This document shows, in pieces, positions 8,181 through 16,890 of a DNA stretch of 27,967 nucleotides. The translations under genes and the position numbers were made by a program. Source of the stretch: JBLHRE01 sp047625765. GTDB lineage: Bacteria; Bacteroidota; Bacteroidia; Flavobacteriales; JBLHRE01. The DNA is taken from assembly GCA_047625765.1 (NCBI GenBank), contig JBLHRE010000004.1:1-27967 (forward strand), given 5' to 3'. Below the pieces are notes generated by a model. It did not search any database. It saw only the letters and a list, made by a program, of their open reading frames with translations, and was not told the DNA's origin. How positions within the stretch are numbered: the first letter of the stretch is position 1; each line of letters begins with the position of its first letter.

Positions 8181-8729
8181 CAAACTCAATGCTCTCTTCA
8201 CTTCTAATGCTTGATTCAAATGTCGCTCTTCATGCGTAAGGATGATATCCATGGCCATACTTAAGGAGAAACAAATGGTTTTGTTGGCTGGTGAATGGAT
8301 TACAGGATCTTCGTTTACAAAAGGAACCAAGGACTCTAAGTTTACAGCAAAAGACTCTTGATGGTTTAAGAAAGCATCTAAGGTGGTGCCAGATTTTTTA
8401 ACAGCTTCGGGCTCCCACATTTTAAAGGTTTTGATCTTTTTTGCGCGGTCAGGATTTACCGATTTCAAAATCATCTTACCAAAAAGCTTGTGCATCCATT
8501 TACCTAAGATCGGCAAGTTTAGGGTGTTGTTTTTTAGATTTTCGAAAACAGTATAATAACTTTCGTTGTTACGGATAAGATGCTCTAAATTCTGAGCAAT
8601 ACTCCAAGCGGTTTCTTTGGGTTTTTGCTGTAATTGGGCTTCAGACAAAGCCCCGAAAGCGTCTTTAAAAGAGGAAGAGAGCGCAACAATGCGCTCCTCC
8701 CATTCTTTTACCAATGCTGTGTTTTCCAT
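8178..8729 (-). CDS. DinB-like (DinB_2 superfamily) protein
   Basis: A 183-residue four-helix-bundle protein of the DinB/YfiT superfamily. The three metal-binding His positions of the fold are present: His50 in WSIAQNLEHLI, and His166 and His170 in THEERHLNQA. Bacteroidota members of this group usually have a divalent metal site; proposed roles include thiol-dependent transferases, but substrates of most members are unknown. The gene is the third of a tight minus-strand set: its start is 2 bp after the stop of the OmpA-like gene, so translation is probably coupled. No DNA-damage role should be read from the family name. Confidence 0.85.
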   Translation of the reverse strand: MENTALVKEWEERIVALSSSFKDAFGALSEAQLQQKPKETAWSIAQNLEHLIRNNESYYTVFENLKNNTLNLPILGKWMHKLFGKMILKSVNPDRAKKIKTFKMWEPEAVKKSGTTLDAFLNHQESFAVNLESLVPFVNEDPVIHSPANKTICFSLSMAMDIILTHEERHLNQALEVKRALSL

Positions 8730-8731
8730 TT

Positions 8732-9730
8732 TTATTGACCTAACAACTTGAACAATGGGCCTAAATCAGGAGTCAAAATAATTTCTATTCTTCTGTTCTC
8801 GGCTTTTCCTTCTTTTGTTTCATTAGAAGCAACAGGAACAAACTCGCCTCTACCTGCAGCAGTAAATCTGTTAGGATTGATGTTTTTATTTTCTTGTAAT
8901 AATTTTACAATGGAGGTGGCTCGCATTACAGATAAATCCCAGTTGTCTTTTATTTCTGATCTAGCTCCAAAAGGAACATTGTCAGTATGTCCTTCAATTA
9001 GAATCTGAATTTCTGGATTGTCGGCCAATACCTGCGCCAAGTTGTTGATGGCAACTTTTCCTTTTTCGTCTGCCATCCATTTACCCGAAGCAAACAGCAA
9101 GCTGTTGTCTAAGGATACATAAACACGACCGTTCTTTTGCTCTATACCCAAACCTTTTCCTTTGAAACCCAATAAGGCATTGCTCACTTTGTTTTTCAAA
9201 GAGCTCATCAACGAATCTTTGGTGCTGATTATGTTTTCCAACTCGTTTAAGCGTTGTTCACGAGAAGCTAGAGCTGTTTTAGATTGATTCAATTCTTGGT
9301 TCAAGCCATCTAAACGCGCACGTTCTTTGCGCAATTCGTCTTCTCTGTTTTGCAAGTCAGTTTCAAGTTCATTCAGATTGCCCAACAGCTTTCTGTTTTC
9401 CTCGGCAGCCATAGCAATTTGCTTACTCTTATTAGAAGAAAGCATTTTGTACGAGGCATTCAAATCGGCATAAGTGCGTTTAAGGGTGCTATAGTTTTTA
9501 CCCATAATAGCCGTGTCGTTACGCAACTGACTGTTCCTTTTTTCGATAGTAGCAGCAAGTTCTTTCAACTCTTTGTGCTCGTTGTCTAGCTGGTTAAATT
9601 TCTGTCTCAACTCAGAAAGGTTGTTTTCACATTCTTTTTGTAGGTTCTGTAAATCTTCGAACTGGCGCGCAGGAACACACGCTTGTAGCAATAAAACTCC
9701 CAATCCAGCAATCAACAATAATCTTTTCAT
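8732..9730 (-). CDS. OmpA-like peptidoglycan-binding lipoprotein with coiled coil
   Basis: A 332-residue lipoprotein: signal MKRLLLIAGLGVLLLQAC with Cys18 as the lipid site, then a long heptad-rich coiled coil (about residues 22-185, many E/K/L/N/Q repeats such as LNELETDLQNREDELRKE), then an OmpA/MotB domain (about 205-320). The OmpA domain shows the opening LLFASGKWMAD, the peptidoglycan-contact motif EGHTDNVPFG, and NRRIEIILTP. It probably tethers the outer membrane to the cell wall. Similar coiled-coil OmpA proteins are widespread in Bacteroidota. It lies 13 bp after the exodeoxyribonuclease gene and 2 bp before the DinB-like gene. Confidence 0.9.
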   Translation of the reverse strand: MKRLLLIAGLGVLLLQACVPARQFEDLQNLQKECENNLSELRQKFNQLDNEHKELKELAATIEKRNSQLRNDTAIMGKNYSTLKRTYADLNASYKMLSSNKSKQIAMAAEENRKLLGNLNELETDLQNREDELRKERARLDGLNQELNQSKTALASREQRLNELENIISTKDSLMSSLKNKVSNALLGFKGKGLGIEQKNGRVYVSLDNSLLFASGKWMADEKGKVAINNLAQVLADNPEIQILIEGHTDNVPFGARSEIKDNWDLSVMRATSIVKLLQENKNINPNRFTAAGRGEFVPVASNETKEGKAENRRIEIILTPDLGPLFKLLGQ

Positions 9731-9743
9731 CTCTATTTTATTT

Positions 9744-10511
9744 TTACCAATTCATTTCTACTAATATCGGACAATGGTCAGAGTGTTTTGCTTCTGGCAA
9801 AATAGCAGCTCTTTCTATCTGTTCCTCCATGTTTTTTGTAACCATATTGTAATCGATGCGCCAGCCTTTATTATTGTCTCGGGCATTTGCTCTGTAACTC
9901 CACCAGCTATAATTGTGAGGCTCTTTGTTTAGATGTCGGAACGAATCTACAAATCCGCTTGCCAAAAACTGCGTTACCCATTCGCGCTCTTCTGGTAAAA
10001 ATCCCGAAGATTTTTTATTCGAAACAGGATTGTGAATATCTATAGCTTCGTGACAAATGTTATAATCGCCACATACCACCAAGTTTGGTCTGGTTTTTTG
10101 CAATTTATTCAGGTATTCTTGCATATCTGCCAAGAAAGCCATCTTAATATCTTGTCTGATATCACCTGTTGTTCCACTTGGAAAATATGCCGAAATCACC
10201 GACTTGTCGCCAAAGTCGGCACGAATAATCCGCCCTTCAAAATCGCCCGTTTCAATGCCGCAGCCATACTCAATATGATCGGGTTTTTCCTTGCTCATGA
10301 TGGCAACTCCGCTGTATCCTTTTTTCTGTGCAGAGAAGTAATAGCAGTGGTAACCCAACTCTTCGTACAAATTGGTTTCAATTTGTTCTGGTTGTGCTTT
10401 TGTTTCTTGTAAACACAAAATATCTGGCTGTGCTGCACGCATCCAATCCAACAAGCCTTTTTTCTGTGCAGCTCTTATTCCGTTTACGTTATATGAAATG
10501 ATGCGTTTCAT
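9744..10511 (-). CDS. xth: exodeoxyribonuclease III (AP endonuclease)
   Basis: A 255-residue enzyme of the exonuclease III branch of the EEP nuclease family; it nicks DNA at abasic sites and degrades 3' ends during base-excision repair. Visible active-site residues are Glu36 in LCLQETKAQ, Asp149 and Asn151 in CGDYNICH, Asp220 in GWRIDY, and Asp245-His246 in KHSDHCPI. The WWSYRANARDNNKGWRIDY segment is typical of the Xth subfamily. Length matches (about 250-270). It is the first gene of the minus-strand set and diverges from the giant barrel gene with only 53 bp between start codons. Confidence 0.95.
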   Translation of the reverse strand: MKRIISYNVNGIRAAQKKGLLDWMRAAQPDILCLQETKAQPEQIETNLYEELGYHCYYFSAQKKGYSGVAIMSKEKPDHIEYGCGIETGDFEGRIIRADFGDKSVISAYFPSGTTGDIRQDIKMAFLADMQEYLNKLQKTRPNLVVCGDYNICHEAIDIHNPVSNKKSSGFLPEEREWVTQFLASGFVDSFRHLNKEPHNYSWWSYRANARDNNKGWRIDYNMVTKNMEEQIERAAILPEAKHSDHCPILVEMNW

Positions 10512-10564
10512 TCGTTTGTATAAATCGTAGATTTCGCGTTAAAATGCAGCCGTAAATCCATCTG

Positions 10565-13500
10565 GTGATTAAAGAACTAAAATACGTATTCGTAGCACTA
10601 CTGCTTACGCTTGGAGCAGAAGTTTTTTCACAAGGCACTTTTAGTAATTTGAGGCAGCTTTGTGTGCCTGTAAACGTGGGTGATACTGTAGTTTTAGACC
10701 AAAATAGTCTTGATAGTTTAAGCCTTCAAATTATTTCTGGTTCTGCCAATTTCAAATTACTGCCTTGGGAAGGTAAAATGGTGATTCTAGATAGTGAAAA
10801 TGCTACAGATTCGCTGTGTTTACAATTTCAAGTCTATCCTTTTAACTTAGCAGCACCCTATTTTCATAAATCTACAAGCTTTATTCAGGACACACTTCTT
10901 TTGTATAATCCGGGAATCCGATATAATGGCGTTCTAGGAAATGCAGCACCTAATAATTCATTGCTCGAAGGCTTGCAAAAATCAGGAAGCATTAGCCGAT
11001 CGATACGGAGTGGGAGCAATCAAAATGTAAGTTTTGACGCAGGATTGGATTTACAATTTTCGGGAATGATTGATGACGAGACGGAAATTAGAGCCGTAAT
11101 TTCTGATAGAAACTTGCCCATTCAAGCAGATGGATATACCCAACAGTTGCAAGAGTTTGACCAGGTATACATGCAGATGATGCGTCCTAATGCAAAGTGG
11201 ACGGGAGGTGATTATGTGTTGCAAGAACAAGAGTCATATTTCGGCAATTATCAGAAAAAGGCTTCAGGAATTCGATATGAGTCGGTAAACAAAGATACTT
11301 CAGCATGGCAAACCGAAGCTTCTATTGCTTTGTCGAGAGGTAAGTTTACAAGGAATCAGTTTTTGGCAGTAGAAGGTAATCAAGGGCCTTACCGATTGCG
11401 CGGTGCAGCCAATGAGTTTTTTATTATTGTTTTATCGGGATCAGAGAGGGTCTATGTAGATGGTGTTTTGCTAAAAAGGGGTTTAGATCAAGATTATGTG
11501 ATTGACTACAATGCAGCGGAAATCACTTTTATGCCACGACAGTTAATGACCCGTAACAAACGTATTTCTGTAGAGTTTGAATATTCGTCTCGGAATTACG
11601 CCCGCCTTTTGATGCAGTCGAAAATAGGGAGAACACAAGAAAAATTTTCTTGGAATGTCAATGCCATTTCTCAGCAAGACGCAAAAAATCAAACCATACA
11701 GCAAGAGTTGGGCTTCGAACAAAAACAATTGTTGTCTGAAGCAGGAGACGACTTAAGTGGAGCCTATCAATCGGCTGTAGATAGTGTTGGCTATACTGCA
11801 GACGAGATCCGTTATGCAAAAAAAGAATTCAATGGCATCTCTATTTATGTGTATAGCACAGATCCAGATAGTGCGCATTTTGCTTTGCGATTTACCCAGT
11901 TGGGATTAGGAAAAGGAAATTACAAATTGGTTTCGAGTGAAGTCAATGGAAAGGTGTTCGAATTTGTTCCTCCAGTCAATGGCACCCCACAGGCATCGTA
12001 CGAACCAATAGCTGTGCTGATAGCACCCACCAAACACCAATTGATTACAGCCAATGGAGTTTGGAAACCCAGCGGTAAGGCCCAATTAAAAGTAGATGTT
12101 GCTGTTAGTAATTTCGATGCTAATACCTTTTCTGTTTTAGATGTTGCAGACAATGTTGGTTCTGCCCTGAAAATAGAATATGGACATACTATTACAGGAG
12201 AGAAATCAACTTTAACAGTAAGTCCCGAATTGGCATTTGTGCAGGATAATTTTAGATCTATAGAACGATTTAGAGCCGTAGAATTTGCCAGGAACTTAAA
12301 TTTAAACGACACTATTTTAAACCAAACCCAGCTGTTTTATGGGGCAAATATTTCTTGGCGCCTGAAACAAAACTTAGAGACAAGCTATGGATACAAGCGA
12401 ATTAATTTTGGCGATTCGTACGAAGGGTCTTACCAGAATTTAGTGTTAGATGGTAGTGGAACAAAATGGAAATTGAATTCTGTTAGCTCGATTAACGAGG
12501 CGAATTTTGGGGTAGTAAATTCTAAATTTATAAGGTCTAAATTCGATATATCCCACTCATGGGATCAAGTTAAATTAGGCGTTTTTGGGGATGGTGAACA
12601 GAACAATCTCAAACAAAATAAAACCCTTTTAAACAGTAGTTTTTACTATACCAATTGGGAGGCTTATGCCAGCCAGGGAGATAGCTCGAAATTAGAATAT
12701 CGCCTAGGCTATGGAGAGCGAAAAGACAGAATTAGCGATTCAATTGGCTGGCAAGATTTCTCATTAGCGCAAGAAGCAAAACTGGGAATTAAAGGCGGCA
12801 CCTACGGAAAGAAATTCGGCTTGCAGGGGACCTACAGAAAATTACAACCATTAACCGATAGCCTAAATCTTGAGCAAAACCTTTTGGCAAGAATTAATTG
12901 GAATTTGAGTTTCTTGAAATCGACCCTACGTTGGAACAGTTTTATAGAAACAGGTGCAGGATTGGAGCCCAAGCGCGAATTTGGATACGTAAAGGTAGGG
13001 AATGGGCAAGGGCAATATTCGTGGTACGATTATAATAATAACGGGATTCAAGAGCTGGGCGAATTCGAGCAGCCACCGTTGGCAGACACCGCCAGTTATA
13101 TCCGGGTATTTACACCAACCACAGAATACATATCTGTGTCTACAGAAAAATGGTCGCAGCAATTGTCTATTAGCCCTGGGGCAGCATGGTCGAATAAAAA
13201 AGGGCTCAAGAAATTCTTATCGCTTTGGAGCAATCAATTCTCTTGGCAGGCAGACCGTAAATCAAGAAAAGCAGATGTTTTTCAGGTACAAGTTTTTAAG
13301 GATGCAGATTCTTTGACAGTAACCATGAACAACAATTTTAATAACCGATTGATGTTTCGACCTACAAATTGGCAATTAGAATGGTTGTATACAGATCAGA
13401 AAAGGCAATCGACATTTGTGTACGGAACCGATGGGCAGAATGAATACGGGCATACGTTACAATACCGCAATCAATCATTTAGTGGTTTGATTATTTCAGG

Positions 13501-13963
13501 AAAAGTTCAATCTGTAGTTTCAGAAACCTATTCGGATGCATTGATGACTCGAAATTTTTTACTAGAAAAAACGAATGTTAGTCAAGAAGTGCAATACGCA
13601 TTAGGAAGTGGATTTATCCTTAAAGGCACTTACGTATATAGCGATCAGAAAAATCGTTCGGAAACAGGTGAGCAAATTTTAAGGCAAAGCGGAACCTTAC
13701 AATTAGACTGGCAAAACAAAAAGCAAGGGCTCCTATCTTTAAAAGGAAGTTTTATCCAAAACGATTTTATTGGGAATGGCTTTAGTTCGGTAGCTTATCA
13801 AATGCTTGAAGGTTTAAGGGTTGGGCAAAATATAACATGGGCATTTTCTTGGCAAAAGAATTTATCAGACAATTTGCGCTTCTCTTTAAACTACGAAGGC
13901 AGGTCTGCAATAGACATTCCGGTAATCCACACAGGTAATGTAGAAATGAAGGTATTCTTCTAG
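10565..13963 (+). CDS. giant outer-membrane protein of a conserved Bacteroidota family, SprA-like in part
   Basis: An 1132-residue protein starting at GTG; an in-frame stop at 10553 rules out any start further upstream, and the N-terminus KYVFVALLLTLGAEVFSQ is a signal peptide. Residues about 135-235 have the pattern of SprA-type and related giant barrels: GSISRSIRSGSNQNVSFDAG, LQFSGMIDDETEIRAVISD, NLPIQADGYTQQLQEFDQVY and a later GDYVLQEQESYFGNYQKKASG. Then comes GNQGPYRLRGAANE and SGSERVYVDGVLLKRGLDQD, YVIDYNAAEITF. Near residues 820-840 there is WYDYNNNGIQELGEFE, an acidic loop resembling a calcium site. The C-terminus alternates like barrel strands and ends in Phe (EMKVFF). At half the length of SprA it is not that translocon subunit. 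Function unknown; an outer-membrane channel is the reasonable guess. Confidence 0.75.
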   Translation: MIKELKYVFVALLLTLGAEVFSQGTFSNLRQLCVPVNVGDTVVLDQNSLDSLSLQIISGSANFKLLPWEGKMVILDSENATDSLCLQFQVYPFNLAAPYFHKSTSFIQDTLLLYNPGIRYNGVLGNAAPNNSLLEGLQKSGSISRSIRSGSNQNVSFDAGLDLQFSGMIDDETEIRAVISDRNLPIQADGYTQQLQEFDQVYMQMMRPNAKWTGGDYVLQEQESYFGNYQKKASGIRYESVNKDTSAWQTEASIALSRGKFTRNQFLAVEGNQGPYRLRGAANEFFIIVLSGSERVYVDGVLLKRGLDQDYVIDYNAAEITFMPRQLMTRNKRISVEFEYSSRNYARLLMQSKIGRTQEKFSWNVNAISQQDAKNQTIQQELGFEQKQLLSEAGDDLSGAYQSAVDSVGYTADEIRYAKKEFNGISIYVYSTDPDSAHFALRFTQLGLGKGNYKLVSSEVNGKVFEFVPPVNGTPQASYEPIAVLIAPTKHQLITANGVWKPSGKAQLKVDVAVSNFDANTFSVLDVADNVGSALKIEYGHTITGEKSTLTVSPELAFVQDNFRSIERFRAVEFARNLNLNDTILNQTQLFYGANISWRLKQNLETSYGYKRINFGDSYEGSYQNLVLDGSGTKWKLNSVSSINEANFGVVNSKFIRSKFDISHSWDQVKLGVFGDGEQNNLKQNKTLLNSSFYYTNWEAYASQGDSSKLEYRLGYGERKDRISDSIGWQDFSLAQEAKLGIKGGTYGKKFGLQGTYRKLQPLTDSLNLEQNLLARINWNLSFLKSTLRWNSFIETGAGLEPKREFGYVKVGNGQGQYSWYDYNNNGIQELGEFEQPPLADTASYIRVFTPTTEYISVSTEKWSQQLSISPGAAWSNKKGLKKFLSLWSNQFSWQADRKSRKADVFQVQVFKDADSLTVTMNNNFNNRLMFRPTNWQLEWLYTDQKRQSTFVYGTDGQNEYGHTLQYRNQSFSGLIISGKVQSVVSETYSDALMTRNFLLEKTNVSQEVQYALGSGFILKGTYVYSDQKNRSETGEQILRQSGTLQLDWQNKKQGLLSLKGSFIQNDFIGNGFSSVAYQMLEGLRVGQNITWAFSWQKNLSDNLRFSLNYEGRSAIDIPVIHTGNVEMKVFF

Positions 13964-13988
13964 AATCAATATCGATTGTAGGGCAGAG

Positions 13989-14019
13989 TTGTTTATTAGG
14001 GAATAATCTCCGACTTTTG
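13989..14019 (+). promoter_or_regulatory. candidate promoter of the aminopeptidase P gene
   Basis: TTG (13989-13991), 20 nt, then GACTTTTG (14012-14019), one base off the Bacteroidota -7 consensus TAnnTTTG. The implied transcript would start about 27 nt before the start codon at 14052. Confidence 0.45.
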
Positions 14020-14051
14020 GTATTATAATTAATAAAGACACAAGGAATAAT

Positions 14052-15350
14052 ATGAATACCAAAAAGTACTCCCCAATATCTAATCAACTATTTATTGAAA
14101 ACAGAAAACGATTTGCAGCAAAGCTAAAGTCAAAGTCTGTTGCCGTTTTTCATTCCAATGACGAGCAACCAAGAAACGGTGATGCAAACCACCCTTTTAG
14201 ACAAGATTCTGATATCCTTTATTTAAGTGGTATAGATCAAGAGCAAACGGTTTTGGTATTATGCCCAGAAGCAAGTAATTCTGCACACCGAGAGATTCTT
14301 TTCTTACGTAAGACCAGCAAAGAAATTGCAGTTTGGGAAGGTCATAAATATACCATGGAAGAAGCAAGAGAAGCTTCGGGCATTCAAACCATTTATTGGA
14401 TTGAAGATTTAGAAAAACACCTACATAATTTAGTCACTCACAACCATCACATTTATGTTAATCTTAACGAGAACGATCGTTATGTAAGTGATGTAGTAAA
14501 TAGAAATATGAGAGGCATAAATGCCTTAAAAAATAAATATCCAGTACATGAGTTCGAGCGCCTAGGGCCAATTATGATGGGCTTAAGAGAAGTAAAGTCT
14601 GAGATTGAAATTGCTTTGATGCAAGAGGCTTGTGATATTACAGAAAAGGCTTTGCGTAGAATTTTAAAATTCACCAAGCCGGGTGTTTGGGAATACGAAA
14701 TGGAAGCCGAAATTATCCACGAGTTTTTAATTAACCGTTCTACAGGTCACGCTTATTCTCCAATAATTGCCACAGGTAACAATGCCAATTGTTTGCATTA
14801 TACCGATAACAACTCTCAGGTTAAGGATGGTGATTTGATTTTGATGGATTTTGGCGCTGAATATGGTAATTATGCTGCGGATTTAAGTAGAACGATTCCT
14901 GCCAATGGACGATTTACAGATCGTCAGAAAGCAGTTTACAGTTCTGTTTTACATGTAATGAAAGAGTCTACCAAAATGTTGGTGCCAGGAACCATACTTA
15001 ACGATTACCATGTTGCCGTAGGTAGACTTATGGAGGCGGAGTTGGTGAAGTTAGGTTTGTTGGATACAACAGATATTAAAAACCAAGATCCTAATTGGCC
15101 GGCTTACAAAAAGTACTTCATGCACGGAACTTCGCATTATATCGGATTAGATGTACATGATTTAGGCTCGAGAGTTGATCCATTTGTTGCAGGTAACGTG
15201 TTTACCTGTGAGCCAGGAATCTATATTCCAGAAGAAGGGATAGGCATTAGAATTGAAAATGACATTGTAGTAACGAATGATGGTCCTTTCGATTTGATGC
15301 GAAATATCCCAAGGGAAATTGCTGAAATAGAAGACATAATGAATGGATAA
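14052..15350 (+). CDS. pepP: Xaa-Pro aminopeptidase (aminopeptidase P)
   Basis: A 432-residue M24-family metallopeptidase that removes an N-terminal residue before proline. An N-terminal creatinase-like domain (about 1-170, with the FRQDSDILYLSG signature) precedes the pita-bread catalytic domain. The dimetal ligands are visible: Asp266 (LILMDFGAEYGN), Asp277 (YAADLSRT), His362 (HGTSHYIGLDVHD), Glu387 (TCEPGIY) and Glu402 (IRIENDI). His358 and His369 match the substrate-binding histidines of the family. There is no signal peptide, so it is cytoplasmic, finishing proline-containing peptides from uptake or turnover. Its stop overlaps the start of the following hydrolase by 8 nt. Confidence 0.96.
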   Translation: MNTKKYSPISNQLFIENRKRFAAKLKSKSVAVFHSNDEQPRNGDANHPFRQDSDILYLSGIDQEQTVLVLCPEASNSAHREILFLRKTSKEIAVWEGHKYTMEEAREASGIQTIYWIEDLEKHLHNLVTHNHHIYVNLNENDRYVSDVVNRNMRGINALKNKYPVHEFERLGPIMMGLREVKSEIEIALMQEACDITEKALRRILKFTKPGVWEYEMEAEIIHEFLINRSTGHAYSPIIATGNNANCLHYTDNNSQVKDGDLILMDFGAEYGNYAADLSRTIPANGRFTDRQKAVYSSVLHVMKESTKMLVPGTILNDYHVAVGRLMEAELVKLGLLDTTDIKNQDPNWPAYKKYFMHGTSHYIGLDVHDLGSRVDPFVAGNVFTCEPGIYIPEEGIGIRIENDIVVTNDGPFDLMRNIPREIAEIEDIMNG

Positions 15351-16134
15351 TATCATTCAATTTCGAGGAAAAAGAATACGCTATCAGGATCGGGGAACCG
15401 GTCCTGTTGTGGTTTTATTACATGGCTTTTTAGAGGATTCTAGTCTTTGGAATTTCTTAATGCCAAGCATCCAAAACAATTTCAGAACCCTTCTTATCGA
15501 TCTACCTGGACATGGTTTGTCCGAGCCTTTAGACGAAGTTCAGGAAATGGGCCTAATTGCAGAAGCAGTAGCTGCTGTGCTTGATTCCTGCAAAGTGGAT
15601 AAGGCAAGCATTATAGGCCATTCGATGGGGGGATATATTGCCATGGCCTTTGCCGATTTATTCCCGGAAAAACTGGAAGGCTTGTGTTTGTTTCATTCGC
15701 ATCCTTTCGAAGATGTTCCGATGAAAAAATTGGAACGACTAAGAATAGTTGACGCCATTGAAGCAGGGAAAAAAGATTTTATCCGATTGGCATTGCCAAA
15801 TTTTATCGCTTCGCAAAACCAAGATAGACTTCAGCCTGAAATAGAGCAGATGATTCGAGTTGGCGAACAAACATCTCTAGAAGGCGTGAAATTGGCCTTG
15901 AAAGGCATGGCGCTAAGGCAAGACTGCTCTCATTTACTTGCGACTTTAAATTGCTCGAAATTTGTTGTTATTGGCGATTCGGACCCTAGTGTACCTGTTG
16001 ACCGCTTACTGTCATTTTGCAAGGACAAAAAAATAGCCCACAGCCTAATTAAAGGCTGCGGGCATATGGGATATATAGAGCAGCCAGAAACGTGTAAGGC
16101 TGTACTATTCGATTTTCTAAAAAAGCTTAGTTAA
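15343..16134 (+). CDS. alpha/beta-fold hydrolase
   Basis: A 263-residue alpha/beta hydrolase. The oxyanion motif LLHGFLED (about 25-32), nucleophile Ser94 in IIGHSMGGYIA, acid Asp214 in VIGDSDPSVP and His241 in GCGHMGYIEQPE form a complete triad. A helical cap (about 118-195) covers the active site. There is no signal peptide. The substrate cannot be deduced; esterases, C-C hydrolases and lactonases all share this layout. The start codon lies within the last codons of the aminopeptidase P gene (8-nt overlap), which suggests coupled translation. Its stop overlaps the convergent scoB stop by 4 bp. Confidence 0.9.
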   Translation: MDNIIQFRGKRIRYQDRGTGPVVVLLHGFLEDSSLWNFLMPSIQNNFRTLLIDLPGHGLSEPLDEVQEMGLIAEAVAAVLDSCKVDKASIIGHSMGGYIAMAFADLFPEKLEGLCLFHSHPFEDVPMKKLERLRIVDAIEAGKKDFIRLALPNFIASQNQDRLQPEIEQMIRVGEQTSLEGVKLALKGMALRQDCSHLLATLNCSKFVVIGDSDPSVPVDRLLSFCKDKKIAHSLIKGCGHMGYIEQPETCKAVLFDFLKKLS

Positions 16135-16784
16135 ATATTCATTTCTGGAATATCCCCTTCAACGATTAAAGTCCCAGCAGTAGCTTTTTTTATTTCTTCT
16201 ACCGAAACGCCAGGTGCTCTTTCTAATAATTTAAAACCTTTATCTGTTACCTCTAACAAAGCTAGGTTGGTTACAATTTTCTTTACACACCCAACTCCAG
16301 TAAGAGGTAGGCTACATTTTGGCAATAACTTAGATTCACCTGCTTTGTTGGTGTGCATCATTGCCACAATAATATTCTCTGCAGAAGCAACTAAATCCAT
16401 TGCACCACCCATTCCTTTTACCATTTTGCCTGGAATTTTCCAGTTGGCAATATCGCCTGTTTCAGAGACTTCCATAGCGCCCAAAACGGTCATCTGAACA
16501 TGTTGCCCTCTAATCATCGCAAAGCTTGTTGCAGAGTCGAAAATCGCAGCACTCGGCATGGCTGTAATGGTTTGTTTACCAGCATTAATCATGTCGGCAT
16601 CTTCTTCACCTTCAAAAGGGAAAGGGCCCATTCCTAAGATTCCGTTTTCAGACTGGAACTCAATATCAATACCTTCAGGAATATAATTTGCAACCAAAGT
16701 AGGAATACCAATACCTAGGTTTACGTAAAATCTATCTTCTAGTTCTTGTGCGATACGTTTCGCTATTCCGTTTTTATCTAACAT
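16131..16784 (-). CDS. scoB: 3-oxoacid CoA-transferase, subunit B
   Basis: A 217-residue beta subunit of succinyl-CoA:3-ketoacid CoA-transferase, which moves CoA from succinyl-CoA to acetoacetate. The catalytic Glu46 is in the QSENGILGMGP motif; NLGIGIPTLVANYIP and GGAMDLVASAENIIV are further family blocks, and the length is normal. It follows scoA on the same strand after a 106-bp spacer filled with low-complexity repeats, an unusual gap because these subunits are usually almost contiguous. Its 3' end overlaps the hydrolase stop codon. Confidence 0.95.
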   Translation of the reverse strand: MLDKNGIAKRIAQELEDRFYVNLGIGIPTLVANYIPEGIDIEFQSENGILGMGPFPFEGEEDADMINAGKQTITAMPSAAIFDSATSFAMIRGQHVQMTVLGAMEVSETGDIANWKIPGKMVKGMGGAMDLVASAENIIVAMMHTNKAGESKLLPKCSLPLTGVGCVKKIVTNLALLEVTDKGFKLLERAPGVSVEEIKKATAGTLIVEGDIPEMNI

Positions 16785-16792
16785 AGCTCGTT

Positions 16793-16890
16793 AATTTGAT
16801 AATTTGACAATTTATCGAAGTTTAGGAGTTGATTGGTTTAGGCGAAAATCTGTGAAGACTCTTAAACTTCTGAACCTCTAAACTTTTAAA
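16793..16890. repeat. low-complexity repeats between scoA and scoB
   Basis: AATTTGAT, AATTTGAC and AATTTA follow one another at 16793-16814. Further along, CTTAAACTTC, CTCTAAACTT and TTTAAACTA are loosely repeated at 16859-16892, with partly inverse relatives GTTTAGGAG and GGTTTAGG at 16820-16842. The spacer carries no gene. The pattern resembles degenerate spacer repeats frequent in Bacteroidota and seems to have spread the two subunit genes apart. Confidence 0.5.

Noticed and set aside
8178..10511. DNA-repair operon combining exodeoxyribonuclease III with a damage-inducible DinB
   Set aside because: The DinB-like protein belongs to the metal-binding four-helix family, not to DNA polymerase IV, and the middle gene is a cell-envelope lipoprotein; the genes are adjacent but no shared repair role is shown.
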